A DNA stretch of 45,485 nucleotides from Pseudobutyrivibrio sp. UBA1225 (GCA_002309345.1 DBWZ01000019.1:1-45485); one strand, 5' to 3'. Counted from the first letter of the stretch, positions 1-8,702 are shown. Notes: generated by a model not told the origin, from the sequence alone. A program made the numbers and translations.

Positions 1-205
1 AGAAGTATTTCTTGTATTACAAAAAACGTGTCCGTTCAGGGGCACACATTGACGAATTGTAAATAGTTGCCCGAACACCCGGCGCCAAAGAAGCGACACA
101 TCGAACTTAGAAAAACAAAATTTTATTGCGATGTAAACTAAGCCGGTGCGGAGGGCTGGGCCGCAGGGTGGTGGCAGGCGAGTCAGGGCGAGGGCGGGGC
201 GAGCG
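1..205. repeat. Single arm of a long inverted-repeat element (element A, cut by window edge)
   Basis: This stretch matches the right arms of the two complete long inverted repeats at 17940-18561 and 38118-38757. Shared blocks in the same order are TGTCCGTTCAGGG (about 30-42), AATTGTAAATAGTTG (about 55-69) and an ACTTAGAAAA block (about 105-114), followed by a GC-rich outer part (about 141-200). The partner arm and the apex would lie left of the window. The outer boundary is uncertain because the partner arm is not visible. No credible gene lies here; the small ORFs are not supported. Confidence 0.75.
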
Positions 206-233
206 TACTTTTTGGGTGGCGCCAAACTCTTTC

Positions 234-263
234 TTGAACTTTTCCAGTTTTTATCAGTATAAT
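234..263 (+). promoter_or_regulatory. Promoter for the DJ-1/luxS/mtnN group
   Basis: TTGAAC (234-239), an 18-base spacer and a perfect TATAAT (258-263) lie 40 bases before the first start codon. A dyad TAATAGT...ACTATTA (260-282) overlaps the -10 and the likely transcription start, so it may be an operator. Confidence 0.7.
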
Positions 264-303
264 AGTAGTATCCGGACTATTAAGCAGAAGATGGGAGGTA
301 GGA

Positions 304-855
304 ATGAGCAAGGTATTAATTTTCATGGCGGAGGGACACGAAGAGATTGAGGCACTCACAGTAGTGGATTTACTCAGAAGAGCAGGTATCGAAATCGAAA
401 TGGTTTCGATTACAGGAAATAAGAGGGTTCCAGGTTCACATGGAATTATGACAGTTTGCGACAAGCTCATTGAGCAGGTTAATTTCGACAGCGCGGATAT
501 GCTCGTGCTTCCTGGAGGAATGCCAGGTACACTCAATTTGGAGCTTTGTGAGCCACTTATGGATCAAGTGCACGGGTTTAACACATCCAAGAAGGGGCTT
601 GCTGCAATATGCGCAGCGCCAACAGTTCTTGGTAAAGCAGGTATCCTAAAGGATAGACAGGCAACATGCTACCCTGGCATGGAAGACAAGCTTGTTGGAG
701 CCAAGGTTTCCACAGACCAGGTTTGTCACGACGGTCATGTCATTACTAGCCGTGGCCTTGGGACAGCGATTCCTTTTGCCCTTGAAATAATCAAGACATT
801 CCAAGGGGATGCTGCGGCAGACAAGATTTCAAAATCTGTTGTATATACAAAGTAA
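304..855 (+). CDS. DJ-1/PfpI (ThiJ/YajL) family protein
   Basis: This is a 183-residue single-domain protein of the DJ-1/PfpI superfamily. The N-terminal strand carries the conserved acidic stretch GHEEIEA, LVLPGGMPG follows at about 68-76, and the nucleophile-elbow cysteine lies in AAICAAP near residue 100. This is the usual size and motif order of the YajL/ThiJ branch. Family members have been described as protein/nucleotide deglycases, chaperones or oxidative-stress proteins; the actual substrate cannot be read from sequence. The start is supported by GGGAGG a few bases upstream and by a good promoter at 234-263. luxS follows 90 bases later, possibly co-transcribed. Confidence 0.9.
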   Translation: MSKVLIFMAEGHEEIEALTVVDLLRRAGIEIEMVSITGNKRVPGSHGIMTVCDKLIEQVNFDSADMLVLPGGMPGTLNLELCEPLMDQVHGFNTSKKGLAAICAAPTVLGKAGILKDRQATCYPGMEDKLVGAKVSTDQVCHDGHVITSRGLGTAIPFALEIIKTFQGDAAADKISKSVVYTK

Positions 856-945
856 TCATTAAAGATGTAACAAATGACATCAGTTGGCATAGGCTAACAT
901 CTTCCCTAAATCAAGGGAAGGCGGTAGAAAGGAAAGAATAATATA

Positions 946-1410
946 ATGGAAAGAATTAAAAGCTTTACGATTGACCACGATGTGCTTACTCCAGGATTCT
1001 ACATTTCTAGAGTAGATGATGGAGATATCATCACATACGATCTTCGCACTAGAAAACCAAATGCAGGGGACTACATGGACAATTCCACAATGCATTCGGT
1101 GGAGCATATGATTGCAACCTTCATGCGCAATTCAGAGATAGCAGACAAGGTTATCTATTTTGGACCAATGGGCTGCCAGACAGGATTTTATCTTGTAGTA
1201 AAGGGTGTTGAGCCTAAAAGGGTATTTGATATCACTAAAAAGGTTTTCAAGCAGACAGTGGATCACGATGGAGATGTATTTGGAAAGAGTGCAAAAGAAT
1301 GTGGTCACTATGAAAACCTCTCAATCGAGGCGGCAAAAGCAGAGGCTAAGTATTACTTGGATGTATTAAATAACTTTACCAACATGGAGTTTACCTACCC
1401 AACCAAATAA
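946..1410 (+). CDS. luxS: S-ribosylhomocysteine lyase (LuxS, autoinducer-2 synthesis)
   Basis: LuxS cleaves S-ribosylhomocysteine to homocysteine and DPD, the precursor of autoinducer-2. At 154 residues it has the normal family length. The metal-binding HxxEH motif is present (His50, Glu53, His54), the catalytic cysteine is Cys77 in GCQTGF, and the third metal ligand is Cys119 in ECGHY, so the enzyme should be active. The leader carries a small hairpin (CTTCCCT/AGGGAAG near 901-919), and AGAAAGGAAAG supplies the ribosome binding site. It is followed by the nucleosidase that makes its substrate. A 12-base inverted repeat flanks the gene (858-869 and 1411-1422). Confidence 0.97.
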   Translation: MERIKSFTIDHDVLTPGFYISRVDDGDIITYDLRTRKPNAGDYMDNSTMHSVEHMIATFMRNSEIADKVIYFGPMGCQTGFYLVVKGVEPKRVFDITKKVFKQTVDHDGDVFGKSAKECGHYENLSIEAAKAEAKYYLDVLNNFTNMEFTYPTK

Positions 1411-1464
1411 TACATCTTTAATCAAAACATAGCCGGGATACGAGCCGGCGGGATAGGAGTTAAT

Positions 1465-2151
1465 ATGAAACTTGGAATTATTGGCGCTATGCAGATGGAA
1501 CTTGAGAATCTCAAGCCTTCCATCAAAAATCAGTCTATGGAGACCATCAGCGGTATTGAGTTTATCAATGGTGAAATCGATGGTGTCGAGGTTGTTGCAG
1601 CAGTCAGCGGCATTGGTAAGGTGTTTGCAGCAGTTTGTGCCGAGATCATGATTATTCACTTTGGTGTAGATCATGTAATCAATATCGGCGTTGCAGGTTC
1701 TCTTGTAAAAGACCTAAAAGTGTTAGATGTTGCAGTAGCACAATCCGCTGTACAGCATGATATGAACACAACAGCACTGGGGGACCCAGCTGGTCTTATC
1801 TCCGGAATCAACATAGTTAATTTCGAGGCAGACAAGGACTTAAATAAAGCTGTTACAGAGGTGCTTTCAGCTAGAGGAATCGCATATCAGACGGGTATTA
1901 TTGCCTCTGGCGATTTGTTCGTAGACACGGATAGACAGCGCAACAACATCCACGTTAAGTTTGATGCTATTGCAGCAGATATGGAGGGTGGAAGTATCGC
2001 CCATGTCTGCTTCATCAACAACGTCCCATTTACTCTGATTCGCTCTATTTCAGACGCAGATGGCAGCACTATGGATTACAATACATTCGCAGGCAAGGCA
2101 GCTGAGCAATCAATAGCTATTGTCTTAGATGTTATAGCAAGAATTAAATAA
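1465..2151 (+). CDS. mtnN: 5'-methylthioadenosine/S-adenosylhomocysteine nucleosidase
   Basis: This enzyme hydrolyses adenine from S-adenosylhomocysteine and methylthioadenosine, producing the ribosylhomocysteine used by LuxS immediately upstream. It has 228 residues and the usual PNP/UDP phosphorylase fold. The conserved start MKLGIIGAMQMELE contains Glu12. IGVAGSL follows near residue 74, then ADMEGGSIAH with the ribose-contacting Met-Glu, and SISDADG with the catalytic aspartate. GATAGGAG precedes the ATG. The adjacency of luxS and mtnN supports a two-step SAH recycling unit. Confidence 0.95.
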   Translation: MKLGIIGAMQMELENLKPSIKNQSMETISGIEFINGEIDGVEVVAAVSGIGKVFAAVCAEIMIIHFGVDHVINIGVAGSLVKDLKVLDVAVAQSAVQHDMNTTALGDPAGLISGINIVNFEADKDLNKAVTEVLSARGIAYQTGIIASGDLFVDTDRQRNNIHVKFDAIAADMEGGSIAHVCFINNVPFTLIRSISDADGSTMDYNTFAGKAAEQSIAIVLDVIARIK

Positions 2152-2347
2152 TAGTTGGCAACAAGTGCATAGAAAAAATCCTTGAAATAGGCGATAGTAC
2201 TATGGGTTAAATATTTAACAATCTGCGATTATTACGAGCTAAGCAAATCTGAGTAAAAGTAAAACACTTTAGCTTCGTTTTGCGAATATGCTTCTGAATA
2301 ATTACAGTTAAAGTTATAGTAAAGTTATTAAATGAAGGAGTGTAAGT

Positions 2348-4714
2348 ATGAATCACAATGTAATTACCGATGAATACCTAGAGAAAATGAACGCCTACTG
2401 GCGTGCAACAAATTATCTCGCAGCGGCACAATTGTACCTTCTTGAGAACCCACTTTTACGTGAGCCACTTACGAAGGAGCAAATCAAAAAGAAAATCGTT
2501 GGACACTGGGGAACAGTTCCAGGCCAGAATTTTATCTATGTACACCTCAACCGTGTAATCAACAAGTACGACCAGGATATGATTCTCATCTCAGGTCCAG
2601 GACACGGCGGAAACTTTTTCGTAGCCAATACATATCTTGAGGGCTCTTACAGTGAAGTATATCCAAACGTTAGTCGTGATATGGATGGTCTTCAGAAGCT
2701 TTGCAAGCAGTTCTCATTCCCAGGCGGAATCTCAAGCCACGTTGCTCCAGAGACTCCTGGTTCAATCCACGAAGGTGGTGAGCTTGGTTACTCAATCGCT
2801 CATGCTTTCGGTGCAGTTTTTGATAATCCAGAGCTTGTTGCTACCTGTGTAGTTGGTGATGGTGAGGCTGAGACAGGTCCACTTGCAACTTCATGGCAGT
2901 CAAACAAGTTCCTTAATCCTATTACAGATGGTGCAGTTCTTCCAATTCTCCACCTTAACGGATTCAAGATTTCTAACCCTACAATTCTTGCTCGTATGTC
3001 ACATGAGGAGCTTGAGTCATTCTTTACAGGTATGGGTTGGAAGCCTTACTTCGTAGAAGGTTCAGAGCCAATGGAAATGCACAAGAAGATGGCAGAGACT
3101 CTTGATATCGTTATGGACGAAATCAAGGCAATCCAGAAGAACGCTAGAGAAAAGAACGATGCTACTAGACCAGTATGGCCAATGATTGTTCTTCGTACAC
3201 CAAAGGGATGGACAGGTCCAAAGGTTGTTGATGGCAACAAGATTGAGGGCTCTTTCCAGGCTCACCAGGTTCCAGTTATGATGGACAAGCCAGAGCATCT
3301 TGATATCCTCAAGGATTGGCTCATGAGCTACAAGCCAGAGGAGCTTTTCGACGAGAATGGTCGTCTTATTCCAGAGCTTGAAGAACTTGCTCCAAAGGGA
3401 GACAAGCGAATCGGTGCCAACCCACATGCTAATGGTGGAAAGCTTCTTCGCGACCTTAGACTTCCTGATTTCCGTGACTACGCTATCGATGTTCCTGCAC
3501 CAGGTTCAGTTGAGAAGCAGGATATGATTGAGCTTGGCGGATACATCAGAGATGTATTCAAGCTTAATGACGAGCAGAAAAACTTCCGTATCTTTGGACC
3601 AGACGAGACTATGTCTAACCGTCTCAACAAGGTATTTGAGGTTACAAATAGAGATTGGAACAGCCCAATCGAAGAAGGCACAGACCAGTTCCTTGCACAG
3701 GATGGTCGTGTTATGGATTCAATGCTTTCAGAGCACATGTGTGAAGGTTGGTTAGAAGGATACCTCCTCACAGGTAGACATGGCTTCTTCGCAAGCTACG
3801 AGGCATTCATCCGTATCATCGATTCAATGGCTGCACAGCATGCTAAGTGGCTTAAGGTTTGCAACGCTCTTCCATGGAGACGTCCAATTGCATCCCTCAA
3901 CCTACTTCTTACATCAAATGTATGGCAGCAGGATCACAACGGATTTACACACCAGGATCCAGGTTTCCTTGATCATATTTCTAATAAAAAGGCAGACGTT
4001 GTACGTCTTTACCTTCCACCAGATGCAAACTGCTTGCTTTCTACAATGGATCACTGCTTAAAGAGCAAGAACTATGTAAACGCAATCGTTGCATCTAAGC
4101 ATCCAAGACCACAGTGGCTCACAATGGAGCAGGCTGTTAAGCACTGTACTCAGGGTATCGGCATCTGGGATTGGGCTTCAACAGACAAGGGTGAGGATCC
4201 AGACATCGTACTTGCATGTTGCGGTGACACACCTACACTCGAGGCACTTGCTGCAGTTGATATTCTCCACAAGGAGATGCCAGAGGTTAAGGTTCGCTTC
4301 GTAAACGTAGTTGACCTTATGAAGATGGAGCCAAGCAACAAGCATCCACACGGTCTTTCAGATGTAGAGTATGATTCTATCTTTACAAAGGACAAGCCAA
4401 TCGTATTTGCGTTCCATGGATATCCAACACTTATCCATGAGCTTACATACACCAGACACAACAGAAACATCCATGTTTATGGTTACCACGAAGAGGGTAC
4501 AATCACAACTCCATTCGATATGAGAGTTCAGAACAAGATTGACCGCTTCAATCTTGTAATCGCTATGCTTAACAACATGCCAGAAATGGAAAACAAGGGC
4601 GCATTCCTCAAGCAGAAGATGAAGGATAAGCTCGTTGAGCACAAGACATACATTCACGACATCGGTGTTGATATGCCAGAAGTTGCTGAATGGAAGTGGA
4701 CAGGTCTTAAATAA
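2348..4714 (+). CDS. xfp: Xylulose-5-phosphate/fructose-6-phosphate phosphoketolase
   Basis: This TPP-dependent enzyme splits xylulose-5-P (and often fructose-6-P) with phosphate to give acetyl-phosphate plus glyceraldehyde-3-P or erythrose-4-P. Its 788 residues match the XFP family. Visible motifs include GHGGNF near residue 85, GDGEAETGPLATSW (TPP/Mg binding) near 175-190, and a C-terminal domain ending in VAEWKWTGLK. GAAGGAG lies upstream of the ATG and a strong terminator follows, so it is probably monocistronic. The 196-base upstream gap shows only a candidate TATAGT -10 (2315-2320). Its codon use looks like that of a highly expressed central-metabolism gene. Confidence 0.96.
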   Translation: MNHNVITDEYLEKMNAYWRATNYLAAAQLYLLENPLLREPLTKEQIKKKIVGHWGTVPGQNFIYVHLNRVINKYDQDMILISGPGHGGNFFVANTYLEGSYSEVYPNVSRDMDGLQKLCKQFSFPGGISSHVAPETPGSIHEGGELGYSIAHAFGAVFDNPELVATCVVGDGEAETGPLATSWQSNKFLNPITDGAVLPILHLNGFKISNPTILARMSHEELESFFTGMGWKPYFVEGSEPMEMHKKMAETLDIVMDEIKAIQKNAREKNDATRPVWPMIVLRTPKGWTGPKVVDGNKIEGSFQAHQVPVMMDKPEHLDILKDWLMSYKPEELFDENGRLIPELEELAPKGDKRIGANPHANGGKLLRDLRLPDFRDYAIDVPAPGSVEKQDMIELGGYIRDVFKLNDEQKNFRIFGPDETMSNRLNKVFEVTNRDWNSPIEEGTDQFLAQDGRVMDSMLSEHMCEGWLEGYLLTGRHGFFASYEAFIRIIDSMAAQHAKWLKVCNALPWRRPIASLNLLLTSNVWQQDHNGFTHQDPGFLDHISNKKADVVRLYLPPDANCLLSTMDHCLKSKNYVNAIVASKHPRPQWLTMEQAVKHCTQGIGIWDWASTDKGEDPDIVLACCGDTPTLEALAAVDILHKEMPEVKVRFVNVVDLMKMEPSNKHPHGLSDVEYDSIFTKDKPIVFAFHGYPTLIHELTYTRHNRNIHVYGYHEEGTITTPFDMRVQNKIDRFNLVIAMLNNMPEMENKGAFLKQKMKDKLVEHKTYIHDIGVDMPEVAEWKWTGLK

Positions 4715-4730
4715 AATAGACTAATTTTTT

Positions 4731-4769
4731 AAAGCCATCCTAGGGCAAATGCTCTAGGGTGGCTTTTAT
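4731..4769 (+). terminator. Rho-independent terminator after xfp
   Basis: AAAGCCATCCTAGGGC pairs with GCTCTAGGGTGGCTTTT across a short AAAT loop. The stem ends in a T-rich run. The arms are nearly perfect and also A/T flanked on the other strand. Confidence 0.9.
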
Positions 4770-4772
4770 AGA

Positions 4773-4801
4773 TTGACATGACTAACCAATAAATTTAGAA
4801 T
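4773..4801 (+). promoter_or_regulatory. Sigma-A type promoter for the phosphohexomutase gene
   Basis: A perfect TTGACA (4773-4778), a 17-base spacer and TAGAAT (4796-4801) lie 42 bases before the start codon, directly after the xfp terminator. Confidence 0.8.
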
Positions 4802-4842
4802 TATAGTCAGTTGAAAACTCTAATGATGATAGGAGATAGGAT

Positions 4843-6525
4843 ATGTATAAAGATGATTATCAGCGTTGGCTTGCAGCAGATCTTGAAGATCCAGACCTTA
4901 AGCCGGAGCTTAACAAAATCAGTGGAAATGATGAAGAGATAAAGGATAGATTTGCGGTTGCACTTGCATTTGGTACAGCAGGACTTCGCGGTGTGCTTGG
5001 TGCGGGCACCAACAGAATGAATATTTACGTTGTTAGACAGGCTACTCAGGGTCTTGCTAACTGGGTTAAGACTCAGGGAGGCAATCAGACAGTTGCCATC
5101 AGCTATGATAGCCGTATCAAGAGTGATGTGTTTGCCAAGGCAGCAGCAGGTGTTCTTGCTGCAAATGGCATTAATGTTCGCATTTACGATGCTCTTATGC
5201 CAGTTCCTGCACTTTCTTTTGCAACACGTTTTTATAATTGCAACGCTGGTATCATGGTTACAGCTTCTCACAACCCAGCAAAGTACAATGGATATAAGGC
5301 TTACGGTCCAGACGGATGTCAGATGACAGATGATGCAGCAGCAATTGTATATGAGGAGATTCAAAAGACTGATATTCTTACAGGCGCCAAGGTCATGTCA
5401 TTTGCCGAGGGCGTTGAAAAGGGACTCATCAAGTTTGTTGGAGATGACTGCAAGGACGCTTTCTATGCAGCAATTGAGGAGCGTCAGGTACGTCCAGGTC
5501 TTTGCAAGACAGCTGGCCTCAAGCTTGTATATTCTCCACTCAATGGCTCGGGCTTAGTACCTGTTACACGCGTACTCAATGACATTGGTATTACAGATAT
5601 CACAATAGTTCCAGAGCAGGAATATCCAAACGGATACTTTACAACCTGTAGCTATCCAAACCCAGAGATTTTCGAGGCGCTTAAGCTGGGACTTGAACTT
5701 GCCAAGGAGGAGGGGGCAGATCTTATGCTTGCCACCGATCCTGATGCAGATAGAGTCGGTATTGCTATGAAGTGTCCAGATGGAAGCTATGAGCTCGTTT
5801 CTGGTAACGAGGTTGGCGTGCTTCTTTTGGATTATATTGCGGCAGGACGTATCGAAAAGGGCACTATGCCAAAGAATCCAGTTGCTGTTAAATCAATAGT
5901 TTCAACTCCACTAGCAGATGCAGTTGCAGCACACTACGGGGTAGAGCTTCGTTCAGTGCTTACAGGATTCAAGTGGATTGGCGACCAAATTGCTGGTTTG
6001 GAAGCAGATGGACAGGTAGACAGATTTATCTTTGGATTCGAAGAATCTTACGGATATCTTGCAGGCCCTTACGTTCGAGACAAGGATGCCGTCATCGGCT
6101 CTATGCTTATCTGTGAGATGGCAGCGTACTATCGCAGCATAGGAAGCTCCTTAAAACAGAGATTAGAAGAGATTTATGCTGAGTATGGTCGCTACCTGAA
6201 CAAGGTAGATTCATTCGAATTCCCAGGTCTTTCAGGAATGGATACAATGGCAGGCATAATGTCATCCCTTCGTGAAAACCCACCAGCAGACTTTGCAGGT
6301 ATCAAGGTTTCAAAGGTTACTGACTACAAAAATACAGCAGAGACAGGTCTTCCATCAGCAAACGTTCTTATCTACGGCTTGGAGAATGGTTCTACAGTTG
6401 TAGTTCGTCCTTCGGGAACTGAGCCAAAGATTAAAACCTACTTTACAACTAAGGGTAAGGATTTAGCTGAAGCACAGGCAATGAAGGATAAGCTGGCAGA
6501 GGCATTAAAACCTATACTTAAATAA
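4843..6525 (+). CDS. Alpha-D-phosphohexomutase (phosphoglucomutase/phosphomannomutase)
   Basis: It interconverts hexose-1-phosphate and hexose-6-phosphate, linking glycolysis to nucleotide-sugar and polysaccharide synthesis. The 560-residue length and four-domain order fit the PgcA-type phosphoglucomutases of Firmicutes. The motifs are the phosphoserine loop TASHNPAKYNGYK (about 144-156), the metal loop DPDADR (about 303-308), the sugar-binding GFEESYGY (about 398-405) and the phosphate-binding RPSGTEPKIKTY near the C-terminus. It has its own promoter and terminator. pgcA is a likely name, but glucose versus mannose preference cannot be decided here. Confidence 0.93.
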   Translation: MYKDDYQRWLAADLEDPDLKPELNKISGNDEEIKDRFAVALAFGTAGLRGVLGAGTNRMNIYVVRQATQGLANWVKTQGGNQTVAISYDSRIKSDVFAKAAAGVLAANGINVRIYDALMPVPALSFATRFYNCNAGIMVTASHNPAKYNGYKAYGPDGCQMTDDAAAIVYEEIQKTDILTGAKVMSFAEGVEKGLIKFVGDDCKDAFYAAIEERQVRPGLCKTAGLKLVYSPLNGSGLVPVTRVLNDIGITDITIVPEQEYPNGYFTTCSYPNPEIFEALKLGLELAKEEGADLMLATDPDADRVGIAMKCPDGSYELVSGNEVGVLLLDYIAAGRIEKGTMPKNPVAVKSIVSTPLADAVAAHYGVELRSVLTGFKWIGDQIAGLEADGQVDRFIFGFEESYGYLAGPYVRDKDAVIGSMLICEMAAYYRSIGSSLKQRLEEIYAEYGRYLNKVDSFEFPGLSGMDTMAGIMSSLRENPPADFAGIKVSKVTDYKNTAETGLPSANVLIYGLENGSTVVVRPSGTEPKIKTYFTTKGKDLAEAQAMKDKLAEALKPILK

Positions 6526-6534
6526 AAATTATCG

Positions 6535-6564
6535 AAGCAGTCACTAGGGTGGCTGCTTTTTCTT
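6535..6564 (+). terminator. Terminator after phosphohexomutase
   Basis: AAGCAGTCAC and GTGGCTGCTT form a hairpin with G-T pairs, followed by a TTTTTCTT run, a few bases after the stop codon. Confidence 0.85.
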
Positions 6565-6570
6565 ATCACA

Positions 6571-6618
6571 AGCCTTCCCCCATAGGGGGAAGGTGGCGCG
6601 AAGCGACGGATGAGGGGA
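6571..6618. repeat. REP-like intergenic hairpin repeat
   Basis: CCTTCCCCC/GGGGGAAGG forms a 9-bp stem with an ATA loop (6573-6593). It is followed by GGTGGCGCGAAGCGACGGATGAGGGG. From memory it resembles short interspersed repeats common in clostridial genomes, where their antisense frames give spurious peptides. Only one copy is visible here, so the family claim is not proven by this window. Confidence 0.5.
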
Positions 6619-6625
6619 AAATATG

Positions 6626-6674
6626 TTGACACATAACCTCAATGGTGATATAGTTAATTACACAAGTAATTAAC
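6626..6674 (+). promoter_or_regulatory. Promoter with overlapping perfect operator palindrome for the gntR-ABC operon
   Basis: TTGACA (6626-6631), 17 bases and TATAGT (6649-6654) form a near-consensus promoter. GTTAATTAC (6653-6661) and GTAATTAAC (6666-6674) form a perfect 9-bp inverted repeat with a 4-base centre. It overlaps the -10 end and the transcription start, as expected for autorepression by the GntR protein encoded next. Confidence 0.8.
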
Positions 6675-6698
6675 CGACGGACTAAAGGAGGTGATTAT

Positions 6699-7076
6699 GT
6701 GCTAGAGAATCTTGGGGAAGATAAATCAATTTATTTACAGATCGGGGAAATGATTGAGGACGAAATACTTAGAGACATACTTAAAGAAGAAGATCAAGTA
6801 CCTAGCACAACAGAATTATCGAAGTATTATAAAATAAATCCGGCGACTGCCGCCAAGGGAATTAACTTATTGGTTGACAGAGATATATTGTACAAAAAGC
6901 GTGGTATAGGAATGTTTGTACAGAGTGGAGCAAAGGACAAAATCAAAAAAGCAAGACGTGATAATTTTTACGAATCATATGTTAAGAGCATAATCAGCGA
7001 GGCTACTCTTATAGGGATAAGCAAAGCAGAGTTAAAGCAAATGCTAGACAAGGACGACAAACAAAAGCTTTTATAG
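6699..7076 (+). CDS. GntR-family regulator, YtrA subfamily
   Basis: This 125-residue protein has an N-terminal winged helix (about 10-75; IYLQIGEMIEDEILRDIL, then LSKYYKINPATAAKGINLLVDRDILYKKRGIGMFV) and a short helical tail without a large ligand domain. This is the YtrA layout, in which the regulator precedes an ABC transporter that it represses. The start is GTG at 6699, placed after AAAGGAGGTG. The ATG at 6697 overlaps it in another frame and reads only Met-Cys-stop, so it cannot be the start. The palindrome at 6653-6674 is the probable binding site. Confidence 0.9.
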   Translation: MLENLGEDKSIYLQIGEMIEDEILRDILKEEDQVPSTTELSKYYKINPATAAKGINLLVDRDILYKKRGIGMFVQSGAKDKIKKARRDNFYESYVKSIISEATLIGISKAELKQMLDKDDKQKLL

Positions 7077-7160
7077 TTATTTGACATGGAACAGAAAGAT
7101 TTCATGAAAGCATGAATCTAATTAATAATTGTTATTTATACAATGTATAAGGAGGAATAT

Positions 7161-8039
7161 ATGTCTACATTAAGCGGAAAGAATTTGGTAAAAAAATATG
7201 GGAAAGACACAGTACTTAAGAATGTCAGTGTCGACATTGAAACTGGAAAGATTTATGGATTAATCGGCAGAAATGGTGCGGGCAAGACAACTCTCTTGTC
7301 TCTTCTTACAGCACAGAATCCTGCCACAGAAGGAGAGATTACTCTTGACGGTCAGCCAGTTTGGGAAAACGAAGAGGCTTTGTCTCACATCTGTTACTCA
7401 AGAGAGATTTCACCTCTTACAATTTTTGGTCCAAACACAACTAAAGTTAAAGCATATCTTGCTACTGCAAAGGCTTTTTATAAAAACTGGGATCAGGCAT
7501 ACGCAGATGAATTGGTAAAGCTTTTTAATATCAACGTTAAAAAACGTATTAACAAGCTTTCAAAGGGTATGCTTTCTGCTGTGACTATCATAGTTGCACT
7601 TGCAAGTAAGGCAGAAATCACAATTCTTGATGAGCCAGTTGCCGGTCTTGATGTTGTTGCAAGAGAGCAGTTTTACAAGTTGATTATTGATGAATATGCT
7701 GCTACAGGCAGAACATTTATCATCAGTACTCATATTATCGAAGAGGCAGCCAATCTGTTTGAGAGAGTTATCATGGTTGATGATGGTAAAATTGTTTTAC
7801 AGGAAAATACAGAGGAGCTTCTTAGCAGAGCCTACAGAGTTAGTGGTGATTCTGCTGCAGTTGATAGTGCGGTTTCTGGCTTCAAGTCATACAATCCAGA
7901 GAATCTTGGCAACCACAAGGCAGTAACAGTTCTTGCGAATGAGCCTGTTGATTCATTTGGCGAGAGTGTTCAGGTTGAGCCAGTGCAGCTTCAGAATCTT
8001 TTCTATGCAATGTGTGTAGATACTAGAAAGGAGGCTTAG
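7161..8039 (+). CDS. ABC transporter ATP-binding protein (YtrB-like)
   Basis: This is an ATPase subunit of an ABC-2 type exporter. Motifs in order are Walker A GRNGAGKTT (about residues 36-44), the signature LSKGM in place of LSGGQ, Walker B ITILDEP with the following D-loop AGLD, and the switch His in STHIIEE. A C-terminal tail of about 80 residues is poorly conserved. I chose the ATG at 7161 because AAGGAGGAATAT precedes it; the ATG at 7143 contains that ribosome binding site inside its reading frame. The next gene begins one base after the stop codon. Operon position suggests export of a peptide, lipid or antibiotic under GntR control; the substrate is unknown. Confidence 0.92.
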   Translation: MSTLSGKNLVKKYGKDTVLKNVSVDIETGKIYGLIGRNGAGKTTLLSLLTAQNPATEGEITLDGQPVWENEEALSHICYSREISPLTIFGPNTTKVKAYLATAKAFYKNWDQAYADELVKLFNINVKKRINKLSKGMLSAVTIIVALASKAEITILDEPVAGLDVVAREQFYKLIIDEYAATGRTFIISTHIIEEAANLFERVIMVDDGKIVLQENTEELLSRAYRVSGDSAAVDSAVSGFKSYNPENLGNHKAVTVLANEPVDSFGESVQVEPVQLQNLFYAMCVDTRKEA

Positions 8040-8040
8040 T

Positions 8041-8691
8041 ATGAAAAAGAGCTTAGCGACTCGTTCTAATATTTACTATGCAGTAACTGGATTAAAGCTT
8101 CTTGGTACAGTGGGAGCCTGTGTGCTCATAATGGTAGCGGAATTTTTCATTATGTATTATGGGGATGACGAGTTATTCAAATATCAAATGAATACTCTTG
8201 TGATGCTTGCGATGATGTTTCTAGTTATGTTTAACGGAATATTTAGCTTGTATTCTGCAAACTGGACAGACAGCATGGTTTTATCTATGGGAGCCCGCAG
8301 AAAAGATATTTTTAGAGGCCAAATAATAAAAACTGTTGTTGCTATGGTGTTAGGCACAGGTGTTGTTATAGCAGCAATGTATTTAACAGACCAAATGGAT
8401 CATCTACGCATAGTCATAGGTATGGCTATAGCTGCTTTTCCAATAAGCGCTTTGTTTTATGCCCTTGGCCATAAGATAAGAAAATTTGGAAAGATGGGTT
8501 TCGTAGTTATAATCATGGCGGCAACTATTGGCGGAATACTATTTGGGCTTAATGCAGCTACACCGGGCAATCCTTTGGCAGCATTTGTTAGAAATCTCAA
8601 TACAGGCGCTATTATAGGCATAGCAGTAGTTTTGTATTTGCTTTTTGAGCTATGGGCATACAAATTAAACAAGAAGAGCATGGTGCACTAG
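8041..8691 (+). CDS. ABC transporter membrane subunit (first)
   Basis: This 216-residue protein has about six hydrophobic segments (around residues 17-38, 48-70, 98-120, 126-145, 155-172 and 188-206). It starts one base after the ATPase stop, with AAGGAGG inside the end of that gene, implying translational coupling. No conserved catalytic motif is visible. Gene order and topology make it one of two permease subunits of the YtrA-controlled transporter, although the family cannot be named with confidence. Confidence 0.75.
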   Translation: MKKSLATRSNIYYAVTGLKLLGTVGACVLIMVAEFFIMYYGDDELFKYQMNTLVMLAMMFLVMFNGIFSLYSANWTDSMVLSMGARRKDIFRGQIIKTVVAMVLGTGVVIAAMYLTDQMDHLRIVIGMAIAAFPISALFYALGHKIRKFGKMGFVVIIMAATIGGILFGLNAATPGNPLAAFVRNLNTGAIIGIAVVLYLLFELWAYKLNKKSMVH

Positions 8692-8702
8692 GAGGAGAAA
8701 TA

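Noticed and set aside
126..350. Plus-strand ORF of 74 aa at the left edge
   Set aside because: It runs through a repeat arm and the promoter, overlaps the DJ-1 gene start in another frame and has no family-like features.
2152..2347. Regulatory RNA before xfp
   Set aside because: The region is AT-rich with only a weak -10 candidate; no stable long stem or conserved motif was seen.
6438..6632. Minus-strand 64-aa ORF over the REP-like repeat
   Set aside because: Its sequence (RRFAPPSPYGGRL...) is the typical spurious translation of such repeats, and it overlaps the phosphohexomutase end.
7143..7160. Upstream ATG for the ABC ATPase
   Set aside because: The added residues encode the ribosome binding site of the ATG at 7161, and family N-termini begin near the later start.
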